From the NCBI RefSeq assembly GCF_000973725.1, contig NZ_CP009621.1:5201001-5265000 (forward strand): a stretch of 64,000 nt of DNA, written 5' to 3'. The first letter of the stretch is position 1, and every line of letters begins with the position of its first letter. The stretch is from Pontibacter korlensis (GTDB taxonomy: Bacteria; Bacteroidota; Bacteroidia; Cytophagales; Hymenobacteraceae). Made by a program: the position numbers and the translations under genes. Of this stretch, positions 1 through 7,294 are shown in pieces. Below the pieces are notes generated by a model. It did no database searches. It saw only the letters and a program-made list of their open reading frames with translations, and had not been told where the DNA came from.

Positions 1-289
1 ACTTCATCTGCGTCTTTCCAGCGCAACATCAGGTAATAACCTTCCGTCACCTCTAATTGCAAGATTGCTTCAAGCATCCTCCTTTTATCTGCAGCGTTGC
101 CATTCAGCGCAGTACCCTCCGTTCCAAACTTTGCCCCGTAGAACTTTAGCTCAGGCACCTCAGTGCACCCTATGTTTGATTTAGGGGAAGTATTAAAGCC
201 ACCCTGCTCGCTACTGATAGCGTACCAAAAAGAAAGCACATGTTGCCGTGCCGTTTTATTGATAAGTCGCCATTGCTCACCAGTATAAT

Positions 290-348
290 TTACGCTTATA
301 CTGCCAAAGAAAGCCCTGGCACTCATATCTTTGGCAGTATAAGCGTAA
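290..348. repeat. Perfect 20-bp inverted repeat at the left end of element A
   Basis: Arms 290-309 and 329-348 are perfectly complementary over 20 bases, with a 19-base loop. In copies C and D the equivalent sequences pair over only about 9 bases (TGCCAAAGA with TCTTTGGCA), because the left tip differs. The right arm belongs to the IS110 left end and the left arm to the TnpB-element tip plus the TTAC target. The original left-end hairpin of the TnpB element is absent here, so this repeat may replace it or may be a gene-conversion product. Confidence 0.7.
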
Positions 349-842
349 GTTCAATTTTATCAGGCTCTTAAACGTAAGCTAACAGAAAGGGAAGGAGAAA
401 GCCCTTGCACTAGACACTTTGATGATGTCGCCCCCAAGCAAGCCCTTCCCTTTCTCTTCATCTTAAAAGCCTGGACAGTACCCCATCCGCAGGCATGAGT
501 GAGTGTAGGCCCGGAAGATGAATGTTTTTTGTCCACTTTAGTCCCTTTCAGCTATGAAGAATTTACTCTGTCAGAACCTGGGCGTCGATGTGGGCAAAGA
601 CGCTCTGGATGTGGTGCGACATTCCTTCACTTTTGCTGGGGTCGATCTTACCCTATGTTCTACCGCCTGCACTTGCCGGCTGTTACCTTTGCTGCAGCAA
701 ACATGCCCTGCACCGGGATGCGTCAGCAGCTAGTAATATAAGAAATAAGGCGGTCGGGCAGACCGTTTCAGCTTGGGAGATATACGGTCGCAGTAGCCAG
801 GTAGCCCAGGAATCCAACCTGCTTTAGCGGGGGGAATGTCAA
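294..842 (+). mobile_element. Element copy A: protein-less TTAC...TCAA composite mini-element (549 bp)
   Basis: It is flanked on the left by TTAC (290-293) and ends in TCAA (839-842). From left to right it contains a short left end, an IS110 left end starting at about 318, the first ~20 codons of the IS110 transposase (ATG 554), a fusion at GATGTGGTGC (608-617) to the left end of the TnpB element, then the last ~40 codons of tnpB and the right-end hairpin. No intact transposase or TnpB gene remains. It is nearly identical to copy C (55837-56395) apart from a 10-base deletion in the donor-loop region and a changed left tip. In-frame repair of the host gene on removal fixes both borders. Mobilisation in trans is inferred. 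Confidence 0.88.
396..540 (+). ncRNA. Bridge-RNA-like region in element A
   Basis: This is the same segment as the candidate bridge RNA in D. GAAAGCCCTTG lies at 397-407 and CCCCCAAG at about 431-438, inside a stem formed by the AGAAAGGGAAGG and CCTTCCCTTTCT arms. The donor-loop part has lost 10 bases (TAGAGGCTGC) relative to C and D, so this copy may be donor-defective. No expression evidence is available. Confidence 0.45.
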
Positions 843-1226
843 CTCCACCGACTTGATTGTACTTCCTGTATTATTCTGCAACAGCAACATATAAAGGAGC
901 TCACCGGCTTTGGCTGATGCTATTGACCCCAAAGCTCTATCTGTTGAACCTGTAGAACCATAGCTAATAAGTCTACCGGTATTACCGGAGCCATTATTAG
1001 CTGTAATAATGTTGTTAGATACAGAGCGATATACAGACCAACCTGGAAGGTAATAACTACCACTCTCCCAAACAGCAGTTTCAGAAGCAGGCAGTTCATC
1101 AAAGTTTTGAGTGTACTGGTTTTGGCGCTGCCCCATTCCTATTTGAGCTTCAGCAGTTGATGCTAATAATAGAAAAGTGCCGCAAAAAACATCAGATCGC
1201 TTTATAAAAGTAAAAGTTTTTTTCAT

Positions 1227-1570
1227 TGGCTTGAAAAGGGTGATTGGTTAATTCTTAGCACTTAAGGATTCAATAACGCAGCTCAAACTCATTGATTCCT
1301 ATTATAATCAAGTTGATTATAAATATTTTTCTAAAGCGATTTAACATGCCGCAATAGAATAAAAGGAAGTCATAGCCATAAAGTCCAAAACACCTGATTA
1401 TAGTTAATAGCATTCATTATAGCTGTAAATTCCAAAGCTTTTCCTGCACAAAAACTGAACGATTCATAATAGATACACTCAATAATGGTATACAATTAAT
1501 CGATTTGATCGATAGACATAGTTACTATACTTTTGAGGCATCAATAAAACAGAAGTCAAAGCACCTTATC
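1227..1570. promoter_or_regulatory. Divergent intergenic region with two palindromes upstream of catalase
   Basis: There is no gene here. The region separates the divergent starts of the disrupted secreted gene (1226) and katA (1571). It holds a perfect palindrome at 1302-1322 (TTATAATCAA, one central base, TTGATTATAA) and a shorter ATCGAT-TTG-ATCGAT repeat at 1499-1513, about 58 bases before the katA ATG. Either could be an operator; the regulator is unknown. Confidence 0.4.
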
Positions 1571-3079
1571 ATGAACGAGAAAAAAAAAAACACCAGACTT
1601 ACGACTGCCTCAGGAAGACCAATCTATGAGTATGAAGACAGCCAGACGGCTGGACCTAGAGGACCAGTGTTACTGCAGGATTATATTCTGCATGAGAAGC
1701 TAGCACACTTCAACCGTGAGCGCATACCAGAGCGCGTGGTGCATGCTAAAGGTTCAGGGGCTTATGGTACCTTTACTGTAACAAACGATATTACGAAATA
1801 TACTAAGGCTAATCTTTTCAGTGAGATTGGTAAAGAAACAAGAATTTTCCTTCGCTTTTCTACTGTAGGAGGCGAGAAAGGCAGTGCCGATGCAGAGCGT
1901 GATCCTAGAGGGTTTGCTTTAAGGTTCTATACCGAAGAAGGTAACTGGGATTTAGTGGGCAACAATACTCCGGTTTTCTTCATCAAAGATCCTAAGAAGT
2001 TCCCAGACTTCATCCACACACAGAAGCGTGATCCTTACACCAACTGTAAAAGTGCAACCATGGTATGGGACTTCTGGAGCCTGAATCCAGAAAGCTTACA
2101 CCAGGTAATGATACTGATGAGCGACCGTGGAACACCTGCTTCTTACCGCCACATGCATGGCTTTGGTAGCCACACTTTCTCGTTCATTAATGCCGAAAAT
2201 GAGCGCTTCTATGTTAAGTTTCACTTTAAGACGCTGCAAGGCATCAAAAACTTCACAGATGAAGAAGCTACACGCATGAAAGGTATTGACCCTGATCATG
2301 CTCAGCGAGACTTAGTAGAGTCAATAGATCGCGGCGACTTCCCTAAATGGACCATGAAGGTGCAAATAATGCCAGAGGCGGAAGCTGCAACTTATAAGTG
2401 GAATCCTTTTGACCTGACAAAGGTGTGGTCTCAGAAAGACTATCCGCTGATAGATGTTGGTGTGATTGAGCTAAACGAGAACCCTGATAACTTCTTTGCA
2501 CACGTTGAGCAAGCAGCATTTGCTCCAGCTCACGTAGTCAATGGCATCAGCTACTCACCTGACAAAATGCTACATGGTCGTCTGCTGTCTTATCCGGACG
2601 CGCAGCGTTATCGCTTGGGTGCTAACTATGAGCAGATTCCGGTTAACCGCTGCCCTTATATGGTAGCCAACTATCAACGAGACGGACAGATGCGCACTGA
2701 TGGCAACGGTGGTGGCAAACCAAACTACTTCCCGAACAGCTTTGATGATGTGTACACAGATGAGAAGTTCAAGCAGCCTGCTGAGGACTTAGGGCACCAT
2801 GTAGTAGCCGATTGGTATGATCGCAACGCTGCCGGGGAAAACGATCATTATACACAGCCAGGAGACCTATTCCGCCTGATGACTCAGGAAGAAAAGCAAA
2901 ACACTGTTAGCAATATTATAGGCTCCATGAAGGGTATCAGCGGCGAAAAGCGTGACCTTATCGTTAACCGCCAGCTGTGCCACTTCTTCCGTGCTGATAT
3001 CAGCTTAGGCATTGCTGTAGCACAAGGCTTAGGAGTTGATATAAGCCAGCATGCTACAGGAAATGTGCATGCTAATTAA
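1571..3079 (+). CDS. katA: Monofunctional haem catalase
   Basis: Breaks down hydrogen peroxide to water and oxygen. I chose the ATG at 1571 (MNEKKKNTRL, 502 aa), which fits small-subunit (clade 3) catalases; the open frame extends 22 codons upstream without family-like sequence. Visible landmarks are the distal haem His in RVVHAKGSGAYG, the FLRFSTVGGEKGSADAERD block, the NTPVFFIKDPKKFPDF segment and the proximal haem-ligand Tyr in SYPDAQRYRLG. There is no signal peptide, so it should be cytoplasmic. It is a single-gene unit followed by a hairpin terminator. The two palindromes upstream suggest specific control, possibly by a peroxide regulator, but none is encoded nearby. Confidence 0.96.
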   Translation: MNEKKKNTRLTTASGRPIYEYEDSQTAGPRGPVLLQDYILHEKLAHFNRERIPERVVHAKGSGAYGTFTVTNDITKYTKANLFSEIGKETRIFLRFSTVGGEKGSADAERDPRGFALRFYTEEGNWDLVGNNTPVFFIKDPKKFPDFIHTQKRDPYTNCKSATMVWDFWSLNPESLHQVMILMSDRGTPASYRHMHGFGSHTFSFINAENERFYVKFHFKTLQGIKNFTDEEATRMKGIDPDHAQRDLVESIDRGDFPKWTMKVQIMPEAEAATYKWNPFDLTKVWSQKDYPLIDVGVIELNENPDNFFAHVEQAAFAPAHVVNGISYSPDKMLHGRLLSYPDAQRYRLGANYEQIPVNRCPYMVANYQRDGQMRTDGNGGGKPNYFPNSFDDVYTDEKFKQPAEDLGHHVVADWYDRNAAGENDHYTQPGDLFRLMTQEEKQNTVSNIIGSMKGISGEKRDLIVNRQLCHFFRADISLGIAVAQGLGVDISQHATGNVHAN

Positions 3080-3116
3080 TTTACACTTGTAGTAACGCGT
3101 GATATATGGGGGATGG

Positions 3117-3150
3117 AAGCACCGGCGAAAGCTGGTGCTTCTTCTTTTTA
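3117..3150 (+). terminator. Rho-independent terminator after katA
   Basis: Stem AGCACCGGC / GCTGGTGCT with a GAAA loop, followed by a T-rich run, 38 bases after the katA stop. Confidence 0.8.
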
Positions 3151-3294
3151 AGGTAGTATAGTTTATGTACAATTACTTAGCAACTCTAATTTTCACTTTC
3201 CAGTGGTACGCCTTCTGCTGAAGGCAAAATTGTGCAGAATTACGGTGCAATATGATTCGGAACTTAATGGGCTTGACAGATGTACTAGAGTAGC

Positions 3295-3316
3295 TACATG
3301 AAAGTATGTTCATGTA
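3295..3316. promoter_or_regulatory. Palindromic operator candidate upstream of the ArsR-type regulator
   Basis: TACATGAA (3295-3302), six bases, TTCATGTA (3309-3316): a perfect inverted repeat 26 bases before the regulator's ATG. ArsR/SmtB-type regulators bind imperfect palindromes of about this size overlapping their own promoter, so autoregulation is a reasonable inference. Confidence 0.55.
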
Positions 3317-3342
3317 TTAATCACATCTAATATTACAATCAC

Positions 3343-3657
3343 ATGAGTACCTATAAAGTGCGCGCTGACCAGAAGATGTTGGAGAGAACAGCTTATGTAC
3401 TTAAATGCGTGGCACACCCTGTACGCATCAGCATAATAGACTTACTGGAACAAAGCGAGCGCCTGACAGTAACGCAGCTACAGGAAGTACTACAGATTGA
3501 GCAGTCTTTACTATCTCATCACCTTACTAACATGCGTGATAAAGGAATAGTGGATACCCAGCGCGAGGGTAAGAACGTGTACTACTCCCTTACCGATCAT
3601 TCAATAACTAATATCATCAGCTGTATTCAAAGCTGTAAAATTTTCAACAAACAATAA
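3343..3657 (+). CDS. ArsR-family winged-helix transcriptional regulator
   Basis: A 104-aa protein with the ArsR fold: a helical N-terminus, ALKCVAHPVRISIIDLL-like helix, recognition helix around LQIEQSLLSHHLTNMRDKG and a wing at REGKNVYYSL. The single Cys after AYVLK and the C-terminal CIQSC pair could bind metal or sense redox, but the classical ELCVCDL metal site is not present. It is followed after 89 bases by a rhodanese lipoprotein, a pairing seen with sulfur- or persulfide-responsive ArsR proteins; a role in sulfide or persulfide sensing is therefore possible but unproven. The palindrome at 3295-3316 probably mediates autoregulation. Confidence 0.85.
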   Translation: MSTYKVRADQKMLERTAYVLKCVAHPVRISIIDLLEQSERLTVTQLQEVLQIEQSLLSHHLTNMRDKGIVDTQREGKNVYYSLTDHSITNIISCIQSCKIFNKQ

Positions 3658-3746
3658 TTAGTTAGCTAGGCATATAAACCTGCTTTTTGAAGAATGTTCT
3701 GAGCCGGAACTTTGTTACATTTACCTAGAAAGCAGATATTATACTT

Positions 3747-4154
3747 ATGCGAACTTTCATACTAGTAATATTGGCGGCTATACTTTTTAGCTGCACCACC
3801 ACGCAGCCTCAGGGCCCTGTGCAAGTACACTCTATGTCTCCGGATGAGTTTAAGGAGCAAAGAATGAGTAACAAAACAGTATTGCTTGATGTGCGTACGC
3901 CTGGAGAATTTGCTAGTGGGCACCTGGATGGTGCGATAATTTCAGACTTTCGGGGTGGTGAGTTTGCCAAAGACATGGCCAACTGGGATAAAGACAAAGT
4001 ATACTACCTGTACTGTGCCTCCGGTAACCGCAGCGGGCAAGCTGCCGAACTCATGAAACAGGCAGGTTTTAAGCATATCTATAATCTGGGTGCCTATAAA
4101 GAATTGAAAGAAGCAGGCTTGCCAACTGAAACTGGAAACATTGATAATCAGTAG
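3747..4154 (+). CDS. Rhodanese-domain lipoprotein
   Basis: A 135-aa protein with a lipoprotein signal (lipobox ...LFSC, Cys about residue 16) and one rhodanese domain: VLLDVRTPGEFASGHLDGA, then the active-site loop YCASGNRSGQAA with the catalytic Cys, and the typical C-terminal GFKHIYNLGAY. It probably handles persulfide sulfur at the outer face of a membrane. It lies downstream of the ArsR-type gene on the same strand and is closed by a strong terminator at 4177-4210, so the two may be co-transcribed. Confidence 0.92.
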   Translation: MRTFILVILAAILFSCTTTQPQGPVQVHSMSPDEFKEQRMSNKTVLLDVRTPGEFASGHLDGAIISDFRGGEFAKDMANWDKDKVYYLYCASGNRSGQAAELMKQAGFKHIYNLGAYKELKEAGLPTETGNIDNQ

Positions 4155-4176
4155 CATTCTTGACTCTACTAATAAG

Positions 4177-4210
4177 AAAGGCCTGGACTACTCCGTTCCA
4201 GGCCTTTTTT
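4177..4210 (+). terminator. Terminator after the rhodanese gene
   Basis: AAAGGCCTGGA (4177-4187) pairs with TCCAGGCCTTT (4197-4207), followed by a T-run. Confidence 0.9.
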
Positions 4211-4369
4211 ATTTACTACGCTCCTCAACCTTACCCCTCCCCGTCGCATTACCCTAAGCCTGTAGTATTGAGACCGCAGTTTAGGCCTATAAAATGATTA
4301 TAATCCTAAATTTCTTGCAGTATCGCTATATCTTGATGTATCTTGAAGCGGAATTGGAGAAGAAGAAGT

Positions 4370-5599
4370 ATGCGCGTACTACACACATCAGACTGGCATC
4401 TGGGCCAGCGCCTTGTTAACCTCGAACGCACCGAAGAACACCAGCACTTCCTGGACTGGCTGCTGCAAACCATAGAGCAGGAGCAGGTGGAGGTTCTTCT
4501 TATGTCCGGCGATGTGTTTGACAACGGTTCTCCTTCCAACACGGCCTTAAAGCAGTATTACAACTTCTTAACTAAAGTATGCGCCACCTGCTGTCGACAT
4601 ATCATCATTACGGGCGGCAACCACGACGCTGTTTCTACTCTTAATGCGCCCAAAGAGCTGTTAGAGTGCTTTAACATCCGTATAGTTGGCGGTGCCTCTC
4701 CTAACCCTCTGGATGAGCTGCTTGAGCTTAAGAATGAGCAAGGAGAGATTGAGCTTGTGGTTTGTGCCGTACCTTTCCTCCGCGACCGGGATATACGTTT
4801 ATCTGTGCCGGGCGAGAGTTTTGAAGAGCGGGAGCAGCGCATAAAGCAAGGTATAGCTGCGCACTACGAGGCTTTTGTGCCCCATATACAAGCATATAAG
4901 GCTGAGGGAACACCGATAGTAGCCATGGGGCATTTGTTTGCTGCAGGCGGCTCTGCCTCAGAGAGCGAGAAGGAAATACATGTAGGCAATCTAGGTCAGA
5001 TAGGGGCTGACCAGTTTCCGCAGGAGTTCAACTATGTAGCCCTTGGGCACCTGCACCGCCCGCAAAAAGTAAACAACAAACATCATATCCGCTACTCTGG
5101 TTCTCCTATACCACTCAGCTTTAGTGAGGTAACAGATACCAAAGTTGTTTTTATACTTGATTTTGAAGAAGGACAGCTGAAAGAACTTCGGGAAGTTGAG
5201 ATTCCATGTTGCCGGAAATTAGTACGTTTCAAGGGTAGCCTGGAGAAGGTAAAACAACAAATTGCTGTTTACGACAACAGCTCATACAAGCTTACAGCCT
5301 GGGCTGAATTACAGGTTGAACTCCAAGCACCCCTCCCCGACCTGAACCAGCAGCTGGACGAGGTATTGCAATCGAAAAAGGATGAACTGCAACTCCTTAT
5401 CCACCGGCCTCCTATCATACAAAAAGCCACGCAAACGCTTGAACAACAGGTACAGGAAGAGGTTGATTTGCATAGTCTGCGGGAGAAAGACGTATTCCTG
5501 AAGCGCTGCCAAAGTGCTTTCCCGGATTCTGACCATTCAGAGCTTTTAGCTACATTCTCAGAGCTGCTGGAGCTGATGGGGCAGGAAGAAGAAAGCTAA
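4370..5599 (+). CDS. sbcD: Exonuclease SbcCD, nuclease subunit SbcD
   Basis: Mre11-like nuclease subunit (409 aa from the ATG at 4370, chosen because MRVLHTSDWHLGQRL is the canonical N-terminus). Metallophosphoesterase motifs are visible: SDWHLG, LLMSGDVFDNGSPS, ITGGNHDA, AMGHLFAAGG and YVALGHLHRPQ, giving the metal-binding Asp/His/Asn set. With SbcC it forms an ATP-dependent nuclease that processes hairpins and protein-blocked DNA ends. sbcC lies at 7295, separated by an esterase-like gene, where most genomes have sbcD and sbcC adjacent. Confidence 0.95.
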   Translation: MRVLHTSDWHLGQRLVNLERTEEHQHFLDWLLQTIEQEQVEVLLMSGDVFDNGSPSNTALKQYYNFLTKVCATCCRHIIITGGNHDAVSTLNAPKELLECFNIRIVGGASPNPLDELLELKNEQGEIELVVCAVPFLRDRDIRLSVPGESFEEREQRIKQGIAAHYEAFVPHIQAYKAEGTPIVAMGHLFAAGGSASESEKEIHVGNLGQIGADQFPQEFNYVALGHLHRPQKVNNKHHIRYSGSPIPLSFSEVTDTKVVFILDFEEGQLKELREVEIPCCRKLVRFKGSLEKVKQQIAVYDNSSYKLTAWAELQVELQAPLPDLNQQLDEVLQSKKDELQLLIHRPPIIQKATQTLEQQVQEEVDLHSLREKDVFLKRCQSAFPDSDHSELLATFSELLELMGQEEES

Positions 5600-5793
5600 G
5601 CGCAGGCAATTACATCATTGGCTATCAAGGTTAATTAACCCAAAAATTCTTTCTCTAAAGTAAATTTTTCCTCCTCGCTTGATGTTCTAAGAACAGACGG
5701 GGCATTCCGCGGCTACTCACAGCCCCGTATCAACACCTAGCTCATACTCATGAGCTAGCACCCCTTTATTTCTATCAATAAACAGATTAAAAC

Positions 5794-7137
5794 ATGAAGA
5801 AGGTACACTTACTGTGGCTTTCTCTGGCTTTACTGTTTACCTCATGCTCTAAGGCAGACGAGGTAGAGAGCCTGAAAGAAAACCACACCACAAGCTTAGT
5901 AGCCGAAAATAGTTATGAATTAGAGCAACCACAGGATCTGGATGTGTTGCTAAAGGATATTGGCAATCCCCGCTATGTGCTCTTGGGCGAGGCATCACAC
6001 GGAACAAAAGAATATTATACCTGGCGGGCAGAAATCACCAAGAGGCTTATCGAAGAGAAAGGCTTTAATGTGATAACTGTAGAGGGAGACTGGCCCGACC
6101 TATATAAACTAAACCAGTATATAAAAGGCACAGAACAAGCCGGTGCAAGCGCAGAGGCCATTATGCAGACATTTGACCGCTGGCCAACATGGATGTGGGC
6201 CAATGAGGAAATGGCAGAGCTAACTGAATGGCTAAAGCAGCATAACAATGGTCTTTCTGCCTCACAGCAGGTTGGTTTATATGGCATGGATGTGTATAGC
6301 CTATGGGATTCGCTGGATGAACTGGAGCAATACCTCAGGAAAAACAACACAGAACTGCTGCCACAGCTGCAGAAAGTAAAGAATTGCTTTGCACCTTATG
6401 CTCAGGATGAGCAGCGTTATGGATATGAGGCATCGCGTGGGACTGCTAGTTGTGCCGATGAACTAGCTATTCTACTAGAGGATGTTCAAAAGCACGTGGC
6501 ACAGAAAGCAATCCCCACAGAAGAGGATTTTGATGCCAGCCAGAACGCTTTGATTGCTGCCAATGCCGAAGATTATTACAGCGAAATGTACCAAAGCAAT
6601 GCAGGTTCCTGGAACATTCGCGACAGGCACATGGTCAAAACCATCAACAGATTGGTTGACTTTTATGGACCATCTGCCAAAGTAATTGTGTGGGCGCATA
6701 ATACGCACATCGGTGATGCCCGCGCAACTGATATGTTACAGTCTGGCACTGTGAACGTTGGTCAACTGGTGCGCGAAGAGCAGGGTGAAGAAAATGTTTA
6801 TGCTGTCGGATTTGGTTCATACCAGAGTACTGTAGTGGCAGCCAACAAATGGGGCAACCCGGCTCAAATCATGCATGTGCCGCAAGGTATAGCTGGCTCC
6901 TGGGAAGCACTGCTGCATGGCATCAACCCAGCTAATAAAGTAGTATTGATGGAGAATCTTGCTGAGGATAACCGGTTGACTAAGCAAATCGGGCACCGAG
7001 CAATCGGAGTAGTATATAACCCGGGTTCGGAGCGAGGGAATTATGTGCCTTCGGTTTTGCCCGAGCGCTACAATGCTTTTATCTTTTTTGATAAGACGGA
7101 GGCCCTCAACCCACTAAAAACAGAGCTGGCACAGTAA
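5794..7137 (+). CDS. Erythromycin-esterase-like lipoprotein
   Basis: A 447-aa protein of the erythromycin esterase superfamily with a lipoprotein signal (MKKVHLLWLSLALLFTSC). Family landmarks are LLGEASHGTKEYY with the conserved Glu and His, VEGDWPD, NIRDRHM and VIWAHNTHIGDAR with the active-site His. Characterised members (EreA/EreB) hydrolyse macrolide lactones, but most distant homologues have unknown substrates, so macrolide resistance should not be assumed. The export signal is notable because classic Ere enzymes are cytoplasmic. The gene sits between sbcD and sbcC with 194- and 157-base gaps and its own terminator at 7157-7187, so it looks like an inserted independent unit. Confidence 0.85.
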   Translation: MKKVHLLWLSLALLFTSCSKADEVESLKENHTTSLVAENSYELEQPQDLDVLLKDIGNPRYVLLGEASHGTKEYYTWRAEITKRLIEEKGFNVITVEGDWPDLYKLNQYIKGTEQAGASAEAIMQTFDRWPTWMWANEEMAELTEWLKQHNNGLSASQQVGLYGMDVYSLWDSLDELEQYLRKNNTELLPQLQKVKNCFAPYAQDEQRYGYEASRGTASCADELAILLEDVQKHVAQKAIPTEEDFDASQNALIAANAEDYYSEMYQSNAGSWNIRDRHMVKTINRLVDFYGPSAKVIVWAHNTHIGDARATDMLQSGTVNVGQLVREEQGEENVYAVGFGSYQSTVVAANKWGNPAQIMHVPQGIAGSWEALLHGINPANKVVLMENLAEDNRLTKQIGHRAIGVVYNPGSERGNYVPSVLPERYNAFIFFDKTEALNPLKTELAQ

Positions 7138-7156
7138 ATAAAATTCAAGTTTTCAG

Positions 7157-7187
7157 AAAGCTCATTCTCAAGAGAATGGGCTTTTTT
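7157..7187 (+). terminator. Terminator after the esterase-like gene
   Basis: CTCATTCTC pairs with GAGAATGGG (one G-T wobble), preceded by AAAG and followed by CTTTTTT. Confidence 0.85.
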
Positions 7188-7294
7188 GTTGTTAGCAGCC
7201 CCGTCCTACCTTCACATCTAAACAGGCTTCTCCTAAAATTTTTCAAATCTCTACCTCAATCTTTTATCTTTATGGTTCCATAGTACCAATCCAC

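Larger units (their letters stand above)
1..1226 (-). pseudogene. Secreted multidomain protein, N-terminal part, interrupted by element A
   Basis: The gene starts at 1226 with a signal-peptide-like N-terminus ending near AEAQ, reads leftward to 843, is interrupted by the mobile element at 294-842, and resumes at 293, running off the left edge of the window. Joining base 843 to TTAC (290-293) gives one continuous frame through ...STIKSVEVNYTGEQWRL..., with no base lost or gained. The NFDELP...YTGEQWR stretch resembles an N-terminal domain I know from large secreted Bacteroidota proteins; their function varies and I cannot name this one. The left fragment continues with YGAKFGTEGTALNG and YYLMLRWKDADE. 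As it stands, the product would stop inside the element after about 152 residues. The disruption is seen directly; the family is recalled. Confidence 0.8.

Noticed and set aside
588..827. 79-80 aa open frames inside element A (also in C and B)
   Set aside because: They read through IS110/TnpB fusion sequence and the guide-RNA scaffold; the only protein-like part is the TnpB C-terminal tail. They are remnants, not genes.
5794..7137. Calling the esterase-like gene a macrolide resistance gene
   Set aside because: The superfamily is broad, the protein has an export signal, and no resistance-specific context is present.
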